Positions 18,401-27,426 of a DNA stretch of 64,000 nucleotides are shown piece by piece. The position numbers and the translations under genes were made by a program. Position 1 is the first letter of the stretch, and every line of letters begins with the position of its first letter. Below the pieces are notes generated by a model. It did not search any database and was not told where the DNA came from. It worked only from the letters and a program-made list of their open reading frames with translations. Source of the DNA: an uncultured Mobiluncus sp. Lineage in GTDB: Bacteria > Actinomycetota > Actinomycetes > Actinomycetales > Actinomycetaceae. The stretch covers positions 1-64,000 of the forward strand of contig NZ_CAMYBV010000003.1 of NCBI RefSeq assembly GCF_947254095.1, given 5' to 3'.

Positions 18401-21400
18401 CAAAGAATTTCGGTCCGATTACGGACACCACCACCCCGGTTCCGGTCACGACCGATACCAAATTTGAGTATAAAACTGCGACGAAGAAAGTCGAGCACGT
18501 TTCTGAATTTGATGAAAATCTGAATGACGTGCGTTACACGAGCCTGCGAGATGCGTTGCGGGGACTTGATAAGACCGTCACTGCAACCTGTCTGAAACCG
18601 GGAGTGACCGAACCGGAAGTCATCACCCAGACCATTACCGGTGATGGCACAGTGAGCCTCGGCACCCTGCCAGCCACTACAACCTGCACTTTTAAGACCA
18701 CCGTGCAGGGGTTGGATAAGTTAGCCTCGGCGGAGGACCCCGAACACCCGGGGCAAAAGCTGTATCCAGATGCCTACCGAGTCATTACCACCTCCACGGT
18801 GGACCCCACCACTACGACAGTGAATTCCAGCGGAACTCCGGCGAAAATCACCACAACCTATAAACTGCAGGTGGCGGGGGCTATCACTCTGACGACTGCC
18901 TCTACGGAGACCTTGCCCTATAACTCCTTGAAACAGCTGCTGCCCGACAATTACAAATACACCATCAACTGTGGGAAGGGCGACCTAAACGTTACCTTGA
19001 ACCGTGATGGGGCCGTGGAAGAACTGACCGGGAACCCAGAGATTCCCGCAAACACCCAGTGTACCCTGACCCAAGCCACCACAGATAACGCCAAGCTGAC
19101 CCGCACCACCACCATGACGCCCTCAAACGGCAGCCCCGCCACGCATACGTCAGGCGATACCGGCAATCCCAAACTCACGTTTACTTCCCCTGGGACGGAC
19201 GGTACCTTGAACATCAACATTGTTAACGACTATGCGGTGGCATATACACAGCTGATGCTCTCGACCTCCACGGAGGTGAAGACTTCCGCCGATGCTAAGA
19301 CCGCCGCCAACATTGACGTGCCTGAGGCTTGGAAGACTCCCCTGTTCACGCACAGAACTGATAACGGAACCGGCACGGAAGAGACCGTAGAGGGTTACAA
19401 GGTGCGCGCCGAACTGGTGTGTACCAGCGGCACGGACGAATACAAGATTGCCGGCGACTTCACGGTAAACGCTAACGACTGGAACCTGCCCGCCCCGCTC
19501 ACCGTGCCGGTGGGCTGGAACTGTCAGATTGACCTCAACCAGCCGCTATTCAAGATTCCCGGCGCTGACCTGGTGGATTCCAGCGGCAAGGCACTCCGCG
19601 CCGATGCCGCCACGGGTGCGAACTTTACGTGGAGCGCCGTGGGCGATACGGGAACAGCCCCCACCCAGAGCGGTTTAATCGGCAAGCTGGTAACTCAGGC
19701 TGGGAATACTGCTGATGCCAACAGTCTCGCTCTGCACATTCCCTACCGAATGCAGCTCGGCTCGTTCAACCTTAAGAAAAAGGTCGGCGGCGAGGGCGTG
19801 TCGATGATTCCGGGATCCCACCAGTTCAAGGTCGATTATTCTTGTCGCCTCAACGGGGTGGACATACCGATACCCGCTGCCCGCACAATGGCGGAAAAAC
19901 AGGACGTTACCGGCACATTAGGCAAAGACCTCAGCAACCGGCTCGCTGACTTGGCAGACCAGCGGAGCATGAAGATGGGACGGTTCGAGCAAGGTGAATG
20001 GCACCCGATTGATGCCCTGCCCGCCGGCGCTGTCTGCGCCGTGTCCGAGGACCGGGCCAAAGCCGAGCGTGAGTATTCGAAGTGGGATAACTATTGGGAG
20101 CTAACCCCCGGATTCCGTTCTCGCGAACCGATTGTGTCCAACTGCGAAACGAAAGGCACCGAACTTTGTAGCTACCGAGACTCCGGCTCGAAAGCCACTG
20201 CCCTGGTGAAGCTGCCGCGCGATGCCGGAACCAAGAACAACGATTTCTGGTCGAATAAAGACAATCCCGACGGATCCACCAACCCGATTGTGCCCAAGAC
20301 ATTGCCGGAAAACTTTGCGGGCACGATGGTGCCGTGGAACAACTACACGTTTAAAAAGACCCAGGTTAAGGTTCACCTCGCGATAGGCGGGAATGGGAAA
20401 CGCTTGGGCGCAGGCAAGGAGATTTCGCTGCGTCTGTATTGCAAGCCCCCCTCCCTGGTGGCGAATGGAGCGCCGATTGAGGGCAACGGGGGTAACGCCG
20501 CCGCTATCTATAACACTACGCTGAAGCTGGAGCACAGTACGTCTGATCCTGACCCCTACACCGCCACCTACCTCTCCGACGTGTTTGTGCCGGTGGGTTA
20601 TAACTGTGTCATCGCGCAGACCCGGCCGGAACCCTACGACGCTACGGTGGGCTATCAGCTGCACAACCACCCCGCGGATAGTCCCACGATATTGACCCCG
20701 GACATTCCCGCTGACGACCACAATCCCCTGGAAACTTTGAAAGGCCAGCTGGCTAAGTATGACGGCACTAACGACCTGTTCGGCACCGTTGATGTCAACG
20801 GCGGTACCGTGGGCGGCGTGGCTCACGAGGCGGACGGGAACCTGTTGCCGGCTCAAAACGAGGGTATCTTGAAAGGCTTTCGCGTGCACCCCGACTACGT
20901 GGCGGCTCAAGGCTCAACCCAGAATTTCACCGAGTTTGATTTGACGAACACCTACACTCGCCCCGAGGCAAATCTGTGGGTCAATGCCTTGGTGGATAAA
21001 ACGACCACCAGCACGTATGAAGAAAACGTTGGCTCTAAGCTCACCATTTCGGGATACAAGGTCAAATACACCTGTACCGATGCGTACCTGCGGAATCCGG
21101 CGGTACTTCCTGCCAAGGAGGGTACTCCGGTGACATATACCGGCACCGTTGACGTGGGCAGTTCCGGTCACGCTGTTCAGATTACGCGAGCTCAGGAAGA
21201 TATCCTGCCCGCCACGGCTACCTGCGCTTTCACGCTAGACAACGCCGGCACTGACCCGATTGGAGCCTACAAGACTTTGCGTCACCGGCTCGGCGCGGAC
21301 TGGAGCGAAGTCACGTCGTCAAGCGGCACGAATCCCGGCACGGAAGTGCATGCGGAAACGTTCCAGCCCGAGTATATGGACAATTATTCATACTCCTGCC

Positions 21401-22593
21401 CGACCGAAGACGAACCGGATAAGCAATGCCAGGCCACAAAATCGGATTTGACGCAGTATCGGAACGCGAAAGGCGTAACCCTTGACCCCACGGGGCAAAA
21501 TCAGACCACCATCACTTTCACGAATATCTACCTGGTGCAAAAGGCCGATATTGGAGTGGTGGCCTATCCGCAAGGCGACCGCGCTAAGCAGTATCTGCAG
21601 CCAGACACCACCTATGGCTATACCTACAGCTGTAACTATCCGGCACTGCCGGGTTACACGTCCCCCGGCTCGGGCCCATTGCAGCATGAAGACACCAGCG
21701 TTACCCCCGCCAAGGTAGGCAACGCCAAGGCGGCCCAGTTGGCGAGCACGATAGTGCCAGTCGGCTCAACCTGCACCATTGTTCCCCAGGAGCCATCGGC
21801 AGATTTGAGTGGCCTCGCGGCTGAGGGGCTGACCCACCTGACCGCGCTGATGACGCCGCCACGAAACCAGCTGATAGACCCGGCCACCGGGGCGCCCCGC
21901 ACCGAACCGACGTTTACCGACGTACTCAAGGCCGATGGCTCCGGCATTGCATGGTCGGCTGCGGCCCGCGCCAAGATACCCGTTACTGGTTTCACGATGA
22001 CTGCCGGAGACGACCCGCGCGTGGTGCCGCACACGATTTATCGATACAAGGCAAAAGTCCAGGTCCGCAAGGTCGATAAGGAGCAACAGCCAGTCGATAA
22101 AGGGGCTATTTTTAAGATTTATCCCGTCGACACGAACGGTCAGCCAGATTTGAATCAACGCATCGAGGTCAGCGAGCAAACCGACGCGAGCGGTAACACA
22201 ATACCCGGCGTATTCGCAGCCACACTGGCACCCGGTGGCTATGTGCTGGAAGAAAGCAAGTCCGGTATGGGTGAAATGTTGCCGACCTACTGGCCGTTTA
22301 CCGTAAGCGCCACAAACCACCAGAAAAACAACAATTTTGACCCGTACACCGACTTTGGTGAGGACCTCAAGGTAGAACTGGCGGACTATGTCTCACATTC
22401 GGGCCTGGTTGCCGTGAAGACCCCCGCAAACGATGCCCAGCCGTGGTCTATTGATGTGGCGGAAGTCTCTTCCGGGTACCTGCCCAAGACCGGCGGGGCG
22501 CGACTCTGGGTTGAAATCACCGGACTGCTGATGCTGGCGGGCGGGCTCGCCCTGGCTTACCGGCGCAAGACTTTACTCAAGGAAAACCACTAA
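15463..22593 (+). CDS. Giant LPKTG-anchored adhesin / pilus tip protein with DUF5979-like repeats
   Basis: 2,376 residues from the ATG at 15463, preceded by AGGGTGGGG and followed by a signal peptide (about residues 1-38). Residues ~75-330 look like a von Willebrand A fold (ALVFNFEPSYAW, NNIIVFTTGLGFCYG), but the metal-binding DxSxS is not conserved. From ~560 to 2130 come about ten related beta domains, each with a cysteine in a strand such as YxC and a second in a motif like VPVGWNC, as in DUF5979. A CnaB/SpaA-like domain follows (VRKVDKEQQ ... YVLEES) with Lys and Glu that could form an isopeptide bond. LPKTGG lies at 2340-2345, then a membrane helix and RRKTLLKENH. First gene of the pilus locus, likely the tip or a non-polymerised adhesin. 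Confidence 0.88.
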   Translation: MINRVIIQKALAIIATLALIVGTVQLVTLMVRPATADASTNTSNIPPDYGPIGDLTNDPFTTNFPRPDNVGHAPELTNNRVALVFNFEPSYAWETMGGAYFSYKDGKPYRNFDQSNQIIQMLNHLKGAPVSVGVYTFHRARSANGVSPNNTPNLKATSLENKDGFDKVIAKLRTLDASDGQGKRMRAEDGSNFQWGLQQIREDMDAYEQEIESQYGRRPTQPLYNNIIVFTTGLGFCYGNPSNEKCRAVLDRNEAENAAYAEATAIAKKGAHVNFLAMGPSYYNDSRRRAFLSELAKRTDGNITVIKHNVNGYGTKTSNGLLNYDWYHFQDPRKDDAWYKTNNPKNADQREAIRKACNQFVPLPGVPEPTGKPYDLAEQRCNHVRDGKFADTVEDYLFKDKGLEITADAVDENLVFQHPIANTEFEIIDGRKLSTGTDGIVEKPTRGERSLQIVPRPNQEKYALTRLRLPDDKYSPEKLPQEANARCVGFSSRTDPIIFAPADATGANTRGGISLEQAILDKYTYIKCGFYHRPMQESVLRKSVKVGNEQIRFDVLKSQFQVNWSCKDPYAIENQDTPFVTGNKKLVLEKQNPDDPDIILNTEYSFPDMPIGTPGTDKVKRMPVGATCQVNSSVKYPHRCYGRDQSAGCTDKWTKDDWDNLMTVDDTLDQSQYFEVKTTETAPPATDYHYGFKASGEHLTKPASADPAEKSILETLTTFTSKKASVKVRVKFTNNSNDPAYNTLEKHSTVPVYYNCRYMGDPTRPPEIPESNAAAMPGYVELGAVDVPTDGTEFYELGIKRDPNTHQPILDEHGKTIPIWPVGTHCLFTSLPPKDAPGTATSTPWSVPGFNITDSYSSNVCASNWKDTDPAEKKCTNNYFWVNSQGEKSITLTQDIVRNNAQMTFTKTVSGDAQQVGREQTFTENLSCKQGDVDIPTGTASFSAKADVPVTVTVPAAATCTITEEDVTVPNTITVTKPDPKNFGPITDTTTPVPVTTDTKFEYKTATKKVEHVSEFDENLNDVRYTSLRDALRGLDKTVTATCLKPGVTEPEVITQTITGDGTVSLGTLPATTTCTFKTTVQGLDKLASAEDPEHPGQKLYPDAYRVITTSTVDPTTTTVNSSGTPAKITTTYKLQVAGAITLTTASTETLPYNSLKQLLPDNYKYTINCGKGDLNVTLNRDGAVEELTGNPEIPANTQCTLTQATTDNAKLTRTTTMTPSNGSPATHTSGDTGNPKLTFTSPGTDGTLNINIVNDYAVAYTQLMLSTSTEVKTSADAKTAANIDVPEAWKTPLFTHRTDNGTGTEETVEGYKVRAELVCTSGTDEYKIAGDFTVNANDWNLPAPLTVPVGWNCQIDLNQPLFKIPGADLVDSSGKALRADAATGANFTWSAVGDTGTAPTQSGLIGKLVTQAGNTADANSLALHIPYRMQLGSFNLKKKVGGEGVSMIPGSHQFKVDYSCRLNGVDIPIPAARTMAEKQDVTGTLGKDLSNRLADLADQRSMKMGRFEQGEWHPIDALPAGAVCAVSEDRAKAEREYSKWDNYWELTPGFRSREPIVSNCETKGTELCSYRDSGSKATALVKLPRDAGTKNNDFWSNKDNPDGSTNPIVPKTLPENFAGTMVPWNNYTFKKTQVKVHLAIGGNGKRLGAGKEISLRLYCKPPSLVANGAPIEGNGGNAAAIYNTTLKLEHSTSDPDPYTATYLSDVFVPVGYNCVIAQTRPEPYDATVGYQLHNHPADSPTILTPDIPADDHNPLETLKGQLAKYDGTNDLFGTVDVNGGTVGGVAHEADGNLLPAQNEGILKGFRVHPDYVAAQGSTQNFTEFDLTNTYTRPEANLWVNALVDKTTTSTYEENVGSKLTISGYKVKYTCTDAYLRNPAVLPAKEGTPVTYTGTVDVGSSGHAVQITRAQEDILPATATCAFTLDNAGTDPIGAYKTLRHRLGADWSEVTSSSGTNPGTEVHAETFQPEYMDNYSYSCPTEDEPDKQCQATKSDLTQYRNAKGVTLDPTGQNQTTITFTNIYLVQKADIGVVAYPQGDRAKQYLQPDTTYGYTYSCNYPALPGYTSPGSGPLQHEDTSVTPAKVGNAKAAQLASTIVPVGSTCTIVPQEPSADLSGLAAEGLTHLTALMTPPRNQLIDPATGAPRTEPTFTDVLKADGSGIAWSAAARAKIPVTGFTMTAGDDPRVVPHTIYRYKAKVQVRKVDKEQQPVDKGAIFKIYPVDTNGQPDLNQRIEVSEQTDASGNTIPGVFAATLAPGGYVLEESKSGMGEMLPTYWPFTVSATNHQKNNNFDPYTDFGEDLKVELADYVSHSGLVAVKTPANDAQPWSIDVAEVSSGYLPKTGGARLWVEITGLLMLAGGLALAYRRKTLLKENH

Positions 22594-22622
22594 TTAACAC
22601 AGGAAGATGAGGTTAGAAGATT

Positions 22623-24080
22623 ATGAAATCCATAAGAATACCCATTTGGCGTCGCGCCGTGGCGATTTTTGCCACCGGGGCGGTCGCCCTGCTGGGGGCT
22701 GCGGGAATGCTCAACGCACCGGCCGCCTCCGCCGCGCCGATTAATCCAGATACAAATGGATCAATCACAGTTCACGCCCTGACTATGCCTACCGGAGGCG
22801 GCGTACCCGCCACCGGCATGGAAACAACTTCATTACCGGCGGAAGCCGCGGCAATCCCAGGCGCTGCTTTCAAACTCGAGAAATCCGCCATTAATATCAC
22901 GACCAACCAAGGCTACTCTGATGCCCTCAGATTGACGGCCGCGCGTTTTGGCAACTTGGATACGAACTTCTCGGCGCGGACCGGCACTACCGGGAATGAT
23001 GGCTCGTTTAAGTTCGCGAACCTACAGCCGGGCGTGTATCGACTCACGCAGACGTCCGCTCCGGCCGGGAAAACCCTGATGGCTCCGGCGGTCGTGTTCG
23101 TCCCCATGACGAACCCCACGAACACGTCTGAGTGGGTGTATAACATTCATGTCTATCCCAAGAACGGAGATGCCGGCCAGATTACCAAGACGGACATCAC
23201 TCCGGCTGGTACTCCTATCACGGTCGGTTCCACGATGACTTGGCAGATGGACGTGCCGATTCCTGATATCAAGACCGACACTTTCACGGCATTTAAGGTG
23301 CAGGATTTGCCGACCAATATGAAAGCTAAGAATGTCACCTCAGTTGTCATTGACCCCGAACACGCGAAGACCGAATTGACCGCTGGCGCTAACAATGACT
23401 ACACCGTGGCTACTACCGCGAACCAGCTGGAGGTCACTTTTACTACCAATGGTCTGACTAAGATTAATGACGCCAAGGGCAAAAACATGCGTTTGGTGGT
23501 CACCACCGAAGTATTGAGCTCGGTCACTACTACCAACAAAGTCACTAACGCCGCGAAAGCCATTTACACCACCGCGGACGGCGACACTAACGAGTCGACT
23601 ATTGAGTCCGACCCGAATAACCCCGCTAAAACGACGTTTGGCAAACTGAAGATTTTGAACGAAAACGCTTCCGGCACCAAACTTTCCGGGGCACAGTTCC
23701 AAATCTTTGCTTGTGACGGAAATGGAACTAACGGGACTGCCCTGCAGGTTAACGGCTCCGATACCTTTACGATCAACGACGCAAATACCGGCGTGACGGT
23801 TGAACCGCTGGGCGCCACCAATGGCAATCTCTGCCTGGTGCAAACCAAGGCACCAGACGATTATCAGCAGCTAGCTGGTCCGCAACAGTTTGAATTCACC
23901 AGCGCGAAGATTGCTGCCGCTAGTGACAAAACTGTAACGGTGACGGTGAAGAACACCTCCACCAGCTCCATTACCGGACTGCTGCCGAATACCGGCGGCA
24001 TGGGCATTGCCCTGTTCGTGGTGCTCGGCTTGGTGCTGTTGGGTGGAGCTGCCGTCTATATGCACCGCCAGCGCTCCTAA
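22623..24080 (+). CDS. Major pilin subunit (SpaA/FimA-like, LPNTG)
   Basis: 485 residues: signal peptide (about 1-38, ending ASAAP), an N-terminal domain, a middle isopeptide-type domain, a C-terminal CnaB domain and the sorting signal LPNTG at 454-458 with a helix and HRQRS tail. The pilin motif WVYNIHVYPKNG contains Lys180, expected to be joined to the LPNT threonine of the next subunit by sortase C. Both E-box-like stretches carry Gln where Glu is usual (Q143 in LTQTSAP, Q407 in CLVQTKAP). Cysteines at CDGN and LCLV may form a disulfide. It sits 29 bases after the adhesin gene and before the sortase. Confidence 0.92.
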   Translation: MKSIRIPIWRRAVAIFATGAVALLGAAGMLNAPAASAAPINPDTNGSITVHALTMPTGGGVPATGMETTSLPAEAAAIPGAAFKLEKSAINITTNQGYSDALRLTAARFGNLDTNFSARTGTTGNDGSFKFANLQPGVYRLTQTSAPAGKTLMAPAVVFVPMTNPTNTSEWVYNIHVYPKNGDAGQITKTDITPAGTPITVGSTMTWQMDVPIPDIKTDTFTAFKVQDLPTNMKAKNVTSVVIDPEHAKTELTAGANNDYTVATTANQLEVTFTTNGLTKINDAKGKNMRLVVTTEVLSSVTTTNKVTNAAKAIYTTADGDTNESTIESDPNNPAKTTFGKLKILNENASGTKLSGAQFQIFACDGNGTNGTALQVNGSDTFTINDANTGVTVEPLGATNGNLCLVQTKAPDDYQQLAGPQQFEFTSAKIAAASDKTVTVTVKNTSTSSITGLLPNTGGMGIALFVVLGLVLLGGAAVYMHRQRS

Positions 24081-24136
24081 CCGCGCTCACCCGCAGTACC
24101 GGGATAATCTCAACTAACCGAAAGGAGGGGAATAAC

Positions 24137-25108
24137 GTGAGCGGAAAGAACTCTGTAGTGTTGGCGCCGCGCTCAGTCGCGAACGCGCCAAAACACATCA
24201 ACGTCGTCCACTCACGCCCCCGCCTGTGGATTCCTGTGCTGTTGACCATCATCGGGATAGGGGTACTGCTCTACCCGGTGGTGGCGACAAACCTCAACAA
24301 CTATGAACAACGCCGCCACACCTTGGCCTACAGCGAACAGATAGAACAGAGCCGACCCGAGGCGCTGGACGAAATGCTCGCCAAAGCCGAGGAATACAAC
24401 CGGAGCATTCCCGGCATTCCCGTGCTCGACCCGTGGATGGCGCGCGTGTCCAAGAACAACTACCCCTATCAAGGGTATTTGCACCAGCTGGACCTGCTGC
24501 CCGAAATGGGACGGCTGGTGATTCCCAAAGCGCGGGTCGACCTGCCGATTTATCACGGTTCCGAAGTGGAGACTCTGGAGCGCGGAATTGGCCACCTCTA
24601 CGGTTCGTCCCTGCCGGTGGGTGGGAATGACACCCACGCCGTGCTGACCGGACACACCGGACTGCCCACCGCGACCCTACTCGACCACCTGGTGGACGTG
24701 GAAAAAGGCGATTTGATGTTCCTGGACGTGATGGGACGCAAAATGGCTTACCGGGTTTACGACATTCGAGTCGTGAAACCTGACGAAGTGAAAACCCTCA
24801 AAGTCGAGGGGGGACGGGACCTGCTGACGGTGCTGACCTGCACTCCTTATGGAATCAACTCCCACCGCCTGCTGGTCACCGGGGAACGCACCACCCTGCC
24901 CCCCGAAGACTTCCCCGCGGCGCAGGCTCCGCTGCAGGTTGTGTCCTGGTGGATGTGGGTGCTGGTCGCTATCGCCGCGGCGGCTGCAGTGCTGGCAATA
25001 GTGTGGGTGTGGGGCCAACGGCGCCGGCGGCGAAACGAAAACTTTAAAGGCGATGCGCCCGGCGAAACGGAAAAAACCAGGGAGATGAAGTCATGGAAAC
25101 GAAACTGA
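24137..25108 (+). CDS. Class C (pilus-specific) sortase
   Basis: 323 residues, starting GTG at 24137 with AAAGGAGGGG upstream. N-terminal and C-terminal membrane helices flank the catalytic domain, as in pilus sortases. The lid with the DPW motif (VLDPWMARV) is present; catalytic residues are His173 (TGHTG), Cys235 (VLTCTPYG) and Arg244 (NSHRLL). It should cut LPxTG between Thr and Gly and polymerise pilins through the pilin-motif lysine. It lies between the major and minor pilin genes; its 3' end overlaps the minor pilin start by 16 bases. Confidence 0.94.
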   Translation: MSGKNSVVLAPRSVANAPKHINVVHSRPRLWIPVLLTIIGIGVLLYPVVATNLNNYEQRRHTLAYSEQIEQSRPEALDEMLAKAEEYNRSIPGIPVLDPWMARVSKNNYPYQGYLHQLDLLPEMGRLVIPKARVDLPIYHGSEVETLERGIGHLYGSSLPVGGNDTHAVLTGHTGLPTATLLDHLVDVEKGDLMFLDVMGRKMAYRVYDIRVVKPDEVKTLKVEGGRDLLTVLTCTPYGINSHRLLVTGERTTLPPEDFPAAQAPLQVVSWWMWVLVAIAAAAAVLAIVWVWGQRRRRRNENFKGDAPGETEKTREMKSWKRN

Positions 25109-26121
25109 GAATGCGCCTAGCCGCGCTGGGGGCAGGATTTGCGCTGGCTCTCAGCATGGGTACGGCGCCCGCCCTGGCCAGCAGCGCAGAGGACAACATT
25201 CCCGCCATCACCGGTGATGCCGAGCATCTCAATGTGGATGATATCGACTCCACCCGTCTGGGCACGCTGGAAGTGCGCCTGACCCGCAAGAACCCCTACG
25301 ACGACCTCAGTGAGCCTGGCATCACGGATGGCTCGACCGACAACTACACTGTAACGATTTCTAAAGTAAAGAATGTAGCTACCGCCGGGCCTAGCGCTGA
25401 CTTTACCCAGTTGAGAGAGATGACAGTCGCCCAGGCACGCAATAAAGGCTTGGAAAGCCCCCGAACCGGCACCACGAACAATGCCGGCGTGGTGACGTTC
25501 AGCAATCTAGCGCTGGGAATGTACCTCATCGAGTCCACCCCACCCACCACGCCAACCGCCAACTACCTCAAGTTTTCCCCCTCCCTGGTGACCCTGCCCT
25601 ATGGGGATAATTCGTCCGGGACCGCCCAGTGGGGTTACGGACTGGCGCTGGTGCCGAAACCAATCGTGAACACCCCGACACCGGGAGGGAACACCGGGGG
25701 CGGCTCAATCGTGCCCGGCTCCACCCCCACGCCCAGCAAGAGCGCCACGCCCAGCCAGAGCCCAACACCCAGCACTACCCCGACCCCGCCTGAGAAACCG
25801 CTACCGCCGCTGCCGAAAGGGGTGGACCCGAACCGGGTCACCGACCCTTATGACATTCCCGGCTGGATTTACGACCCGGACAAGAACACCTACATTCCCA
25901 ACCCGGACGACCCGCGCGTGGCGGGCGTGTGGGAGCAATGGGGCCTGACCCCGCCGAATCAGTCGTTGCCCGCCAGAGTCGCTGACGCCCTGGCGAAAAC
26001 CGGGGTGCAGATAGCCGGAGCCGTGACGCTGAGCGCCGGGCTGATTGTGATGGGGCTGGTGCTGATGCGCCGACGCTCTAGCTCAAACGAGCCTGCAGAT
26101 TCTCGTCCAACGCATTCATAA
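25093..26121 (+). CDS. Minor / basal pilin with LAKTG sorting signal
   Basis: 342 residues. Signal peptide (about 1-30, ALASSAED), one pilin-like domain with YTVTISKVKNV near 78 and an E-box-like MYLIEST near 142, then a Pro/Thr/Ser linker (TPTPSKSATPSQSPTPS) and a region rich in Asp/Pro/Tyr (GWIYDPDKNTYIPNPDD). The sorting signal is LAKTG at 300-304, followed by a helix and RRRSSS, not LPxTG. LAxTG is the motif class E housekeeping sortases prefer, so this may be the basal subunit that ties the pilus to the wall. Its end overlaps convergent icd by 44 bases. Confidence 0.8.
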   Translation: METKLRMRLAALGAGFALALSMGTAPALASSAEDNIPAITGDAEHLNVDDIDSTRLGTLEVRLTRKNPYDDLSEPGITDGSTDNYTVTISKVKNVATAGPSADFTQLREMTVAQARNKGLESPRTGTTNNAGVVTFSNLALGMYLIESTPPTTPTANYLKFSPSLVTLPYGDNSSGTAQWGYGLALVPKPIVNTPTPGGNTGGGSIVPGSTPTPSKSATPSQSPTPSTTPTPPEKPLPPLPKGVDPNRVTDPYDIPGWIYDPDKNTYIPNPDDPRVAGVWEQWGLTPPNQSLPARVADALAKTGVQIAGAVTLSAGLIVMGLVLMRRRSSSNEPADSRPTHS

Positions 26122-27295
26122 AGTCGTCGCTGGTCAACCAGGGGGTGTCCCCGCCGACCAACAGCGCCAGGTCCTTGGTCATCTGGCCGCCCTCGACAGT
26201 CTTCACAATGACATCCTCAAGGGTCTCGGCGAACTCAATGACCGCCGGAGTGTTATCGAGCTTGCCGCGATGCGCCAGCCCGCGCGTCCACGCATAGATG
26301 GAGGCAATCGGGTTGGTGGAAGTCTTTTCCCCACGCTGCCAAGCCCGGTAGTGGCGCGTCACCGTGCCGTGAGCCGCCTCGGCCTCAACCGTGCGCCCAT
26401 CCGGGGTCATCAGCACAGAAGTCATCAACCCCAGCGAGCCAAAGCCCTGCGCCACCGTGTCGGACTGGACGTCACCGTCATAGTTCTTGCACGCCCAGAG
26501 GTAGCCGCCGTGCCACTTCAGGGAGCTGGCGACCATGTCGTCAATCAACCGATGTTCATAGAGCAAACCGGCAGCCTCAAACTTGTCCTTGAATTCGGTT
26601 TCATAGATTTCGGCGAAAATGTCTTTGAACTGGCCGTCGTACGCTTTTAGAATCGTGTTCTTGGTTGACAGGTACACCGGGTACTTCCGTACCAGAGCGT
26701 AGTTAAAGCAGGCGTGGGCGAAATCGCGAATAGAATCGTTGAAGTTGTACATGCCCATGGTGACGCCGCCCGCCTCGGGCATGTGAATGACCTCGTGCTC
26801 GATGGGCTTGCTGCCGTCATCAGGCACCCAGCTCAACATGACCTTGCCGGCGCCGGGAACTTTAAAGTCCGTCGCCTTGTACTGGTCGCCGAACGCGTGA
26901 CGCGCCACCACAATGGGCTTGTCCCAACCTTTGACCAAACGCGGCACGTTTTGCATGATGATGGGTTCGCGGAAAATGACCCCGCCCAGAATGTTGCGGA
27001 TAGTGCCGTTGGGGGACTTCCACATTTTCTTTAGTCCAAATTCCTCCACGCGGGCCTCATCAGGAGTGATGGTCGCGCACTTCACGCCCACCCCGTACTT
27101 CTTAATGGCATTGGCGGAATCGACAGTGACCTGATCCTCGGTCTTGTCGCGATTTTCGATGCCCAAGTCGTAATACTTCAGGTCCACATCCAGGTAAGGC
27201 AAAATGAGTTTTTCGCGAATCTGTTGCCAAATAATGCGGGTCATCTCATCGCCATCGAGTTCGACCACCGGATTTTCCACTTTGATTTTCGCCAT
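26078..27295 (-). CDS. icd: NADP-dependent isocitrate dehydrogenase, dimeric type
   Basis: 405 residues. It oxidises isocitrate to 2-oxoglutarate with NADP in the TCA cycle. The sequence (VVELDGDEMTRIIWQQIREKLILPY, TPDEARVEEFGLKKMWKSPNGTIRN, RHAFGDQYKATDF, VEAEAAHGTVTRHYRAW) belongs to the homodimeric subfamily shared with eukaryotic IDH, not to the E. coli type or the monomeric form common in corynebacteria. Start ATG at 27295 with AAGGAG upstream. A palindrome at 27351-27362, shared with the sucC promoter, lies just upstream of a TAAAAT -10. Confidence 0.95.
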   Translation of the reverse strand: MAKIKVENPVVELDGDEMTRIIWQQIREKLILPYLDVDLKYYDLGIENRDKTEDQVTVDSANAIKKYGVGVKCATITPDEARVEEFGLKKMWKSPNGTIRNILGGVIFREPIIMQNVPRLVKGWDKPIVVARHAFGDQYKATDFKVPGAGKVMLSWVPDDGSKPIEHEVIHMPEAGGVTMGMYNFNDSIRDFAHACFNYALVRKYPVYLSTKNTILKAYDGQFKDIFAEIYETEFKDKFEAAGLLYEHRLIDDMVASSLKWHGGYLWACKNYDGDVQSDTVAQGFGSLGLMTSVLMTPDGRTVEAEAAHGTVTRHYRAWQRGEKTSTNPIASIYAWTRGLAHRGKLDNTPAVIEFAETLEDVIVKTVEGGQMTKDLALLVGGDTPWLTSDDFMNALDENLQARLS

Positions 27296-27342
27296 TTTTA
27301 CTCCTTGTAGAGGTCAATTTTGCGGGCTTATCGCCACCATCG

Positions 27343-27370
27343 AAATTTTACTCGATATCGAGATAAATTT
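27343..27370 (-). promoter_or_regulatory. icd operator: CTCGATATCGAG palindrome next to the -10
   Basis: The perfect 12-bp palindrome at 27351-27362 is flanked by AT-rich arms that extend the symmetry to 28 bp with two mismatched pairs. On the minus strand the -10-like TAAAAT follows it directly (27350-27345). The same layout occurs upstream of sucC (36339-36352). A repressor binding between -35 and -10 is inferred; the protein is unknown. Confidence 0.6.
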
Positions 27371-27426
27371 CCAGGATAGTTTTCCCCTGGAGTTGTTTAC
27401 GGTTTTCCCGCGGCGGCCCGGCGGCC

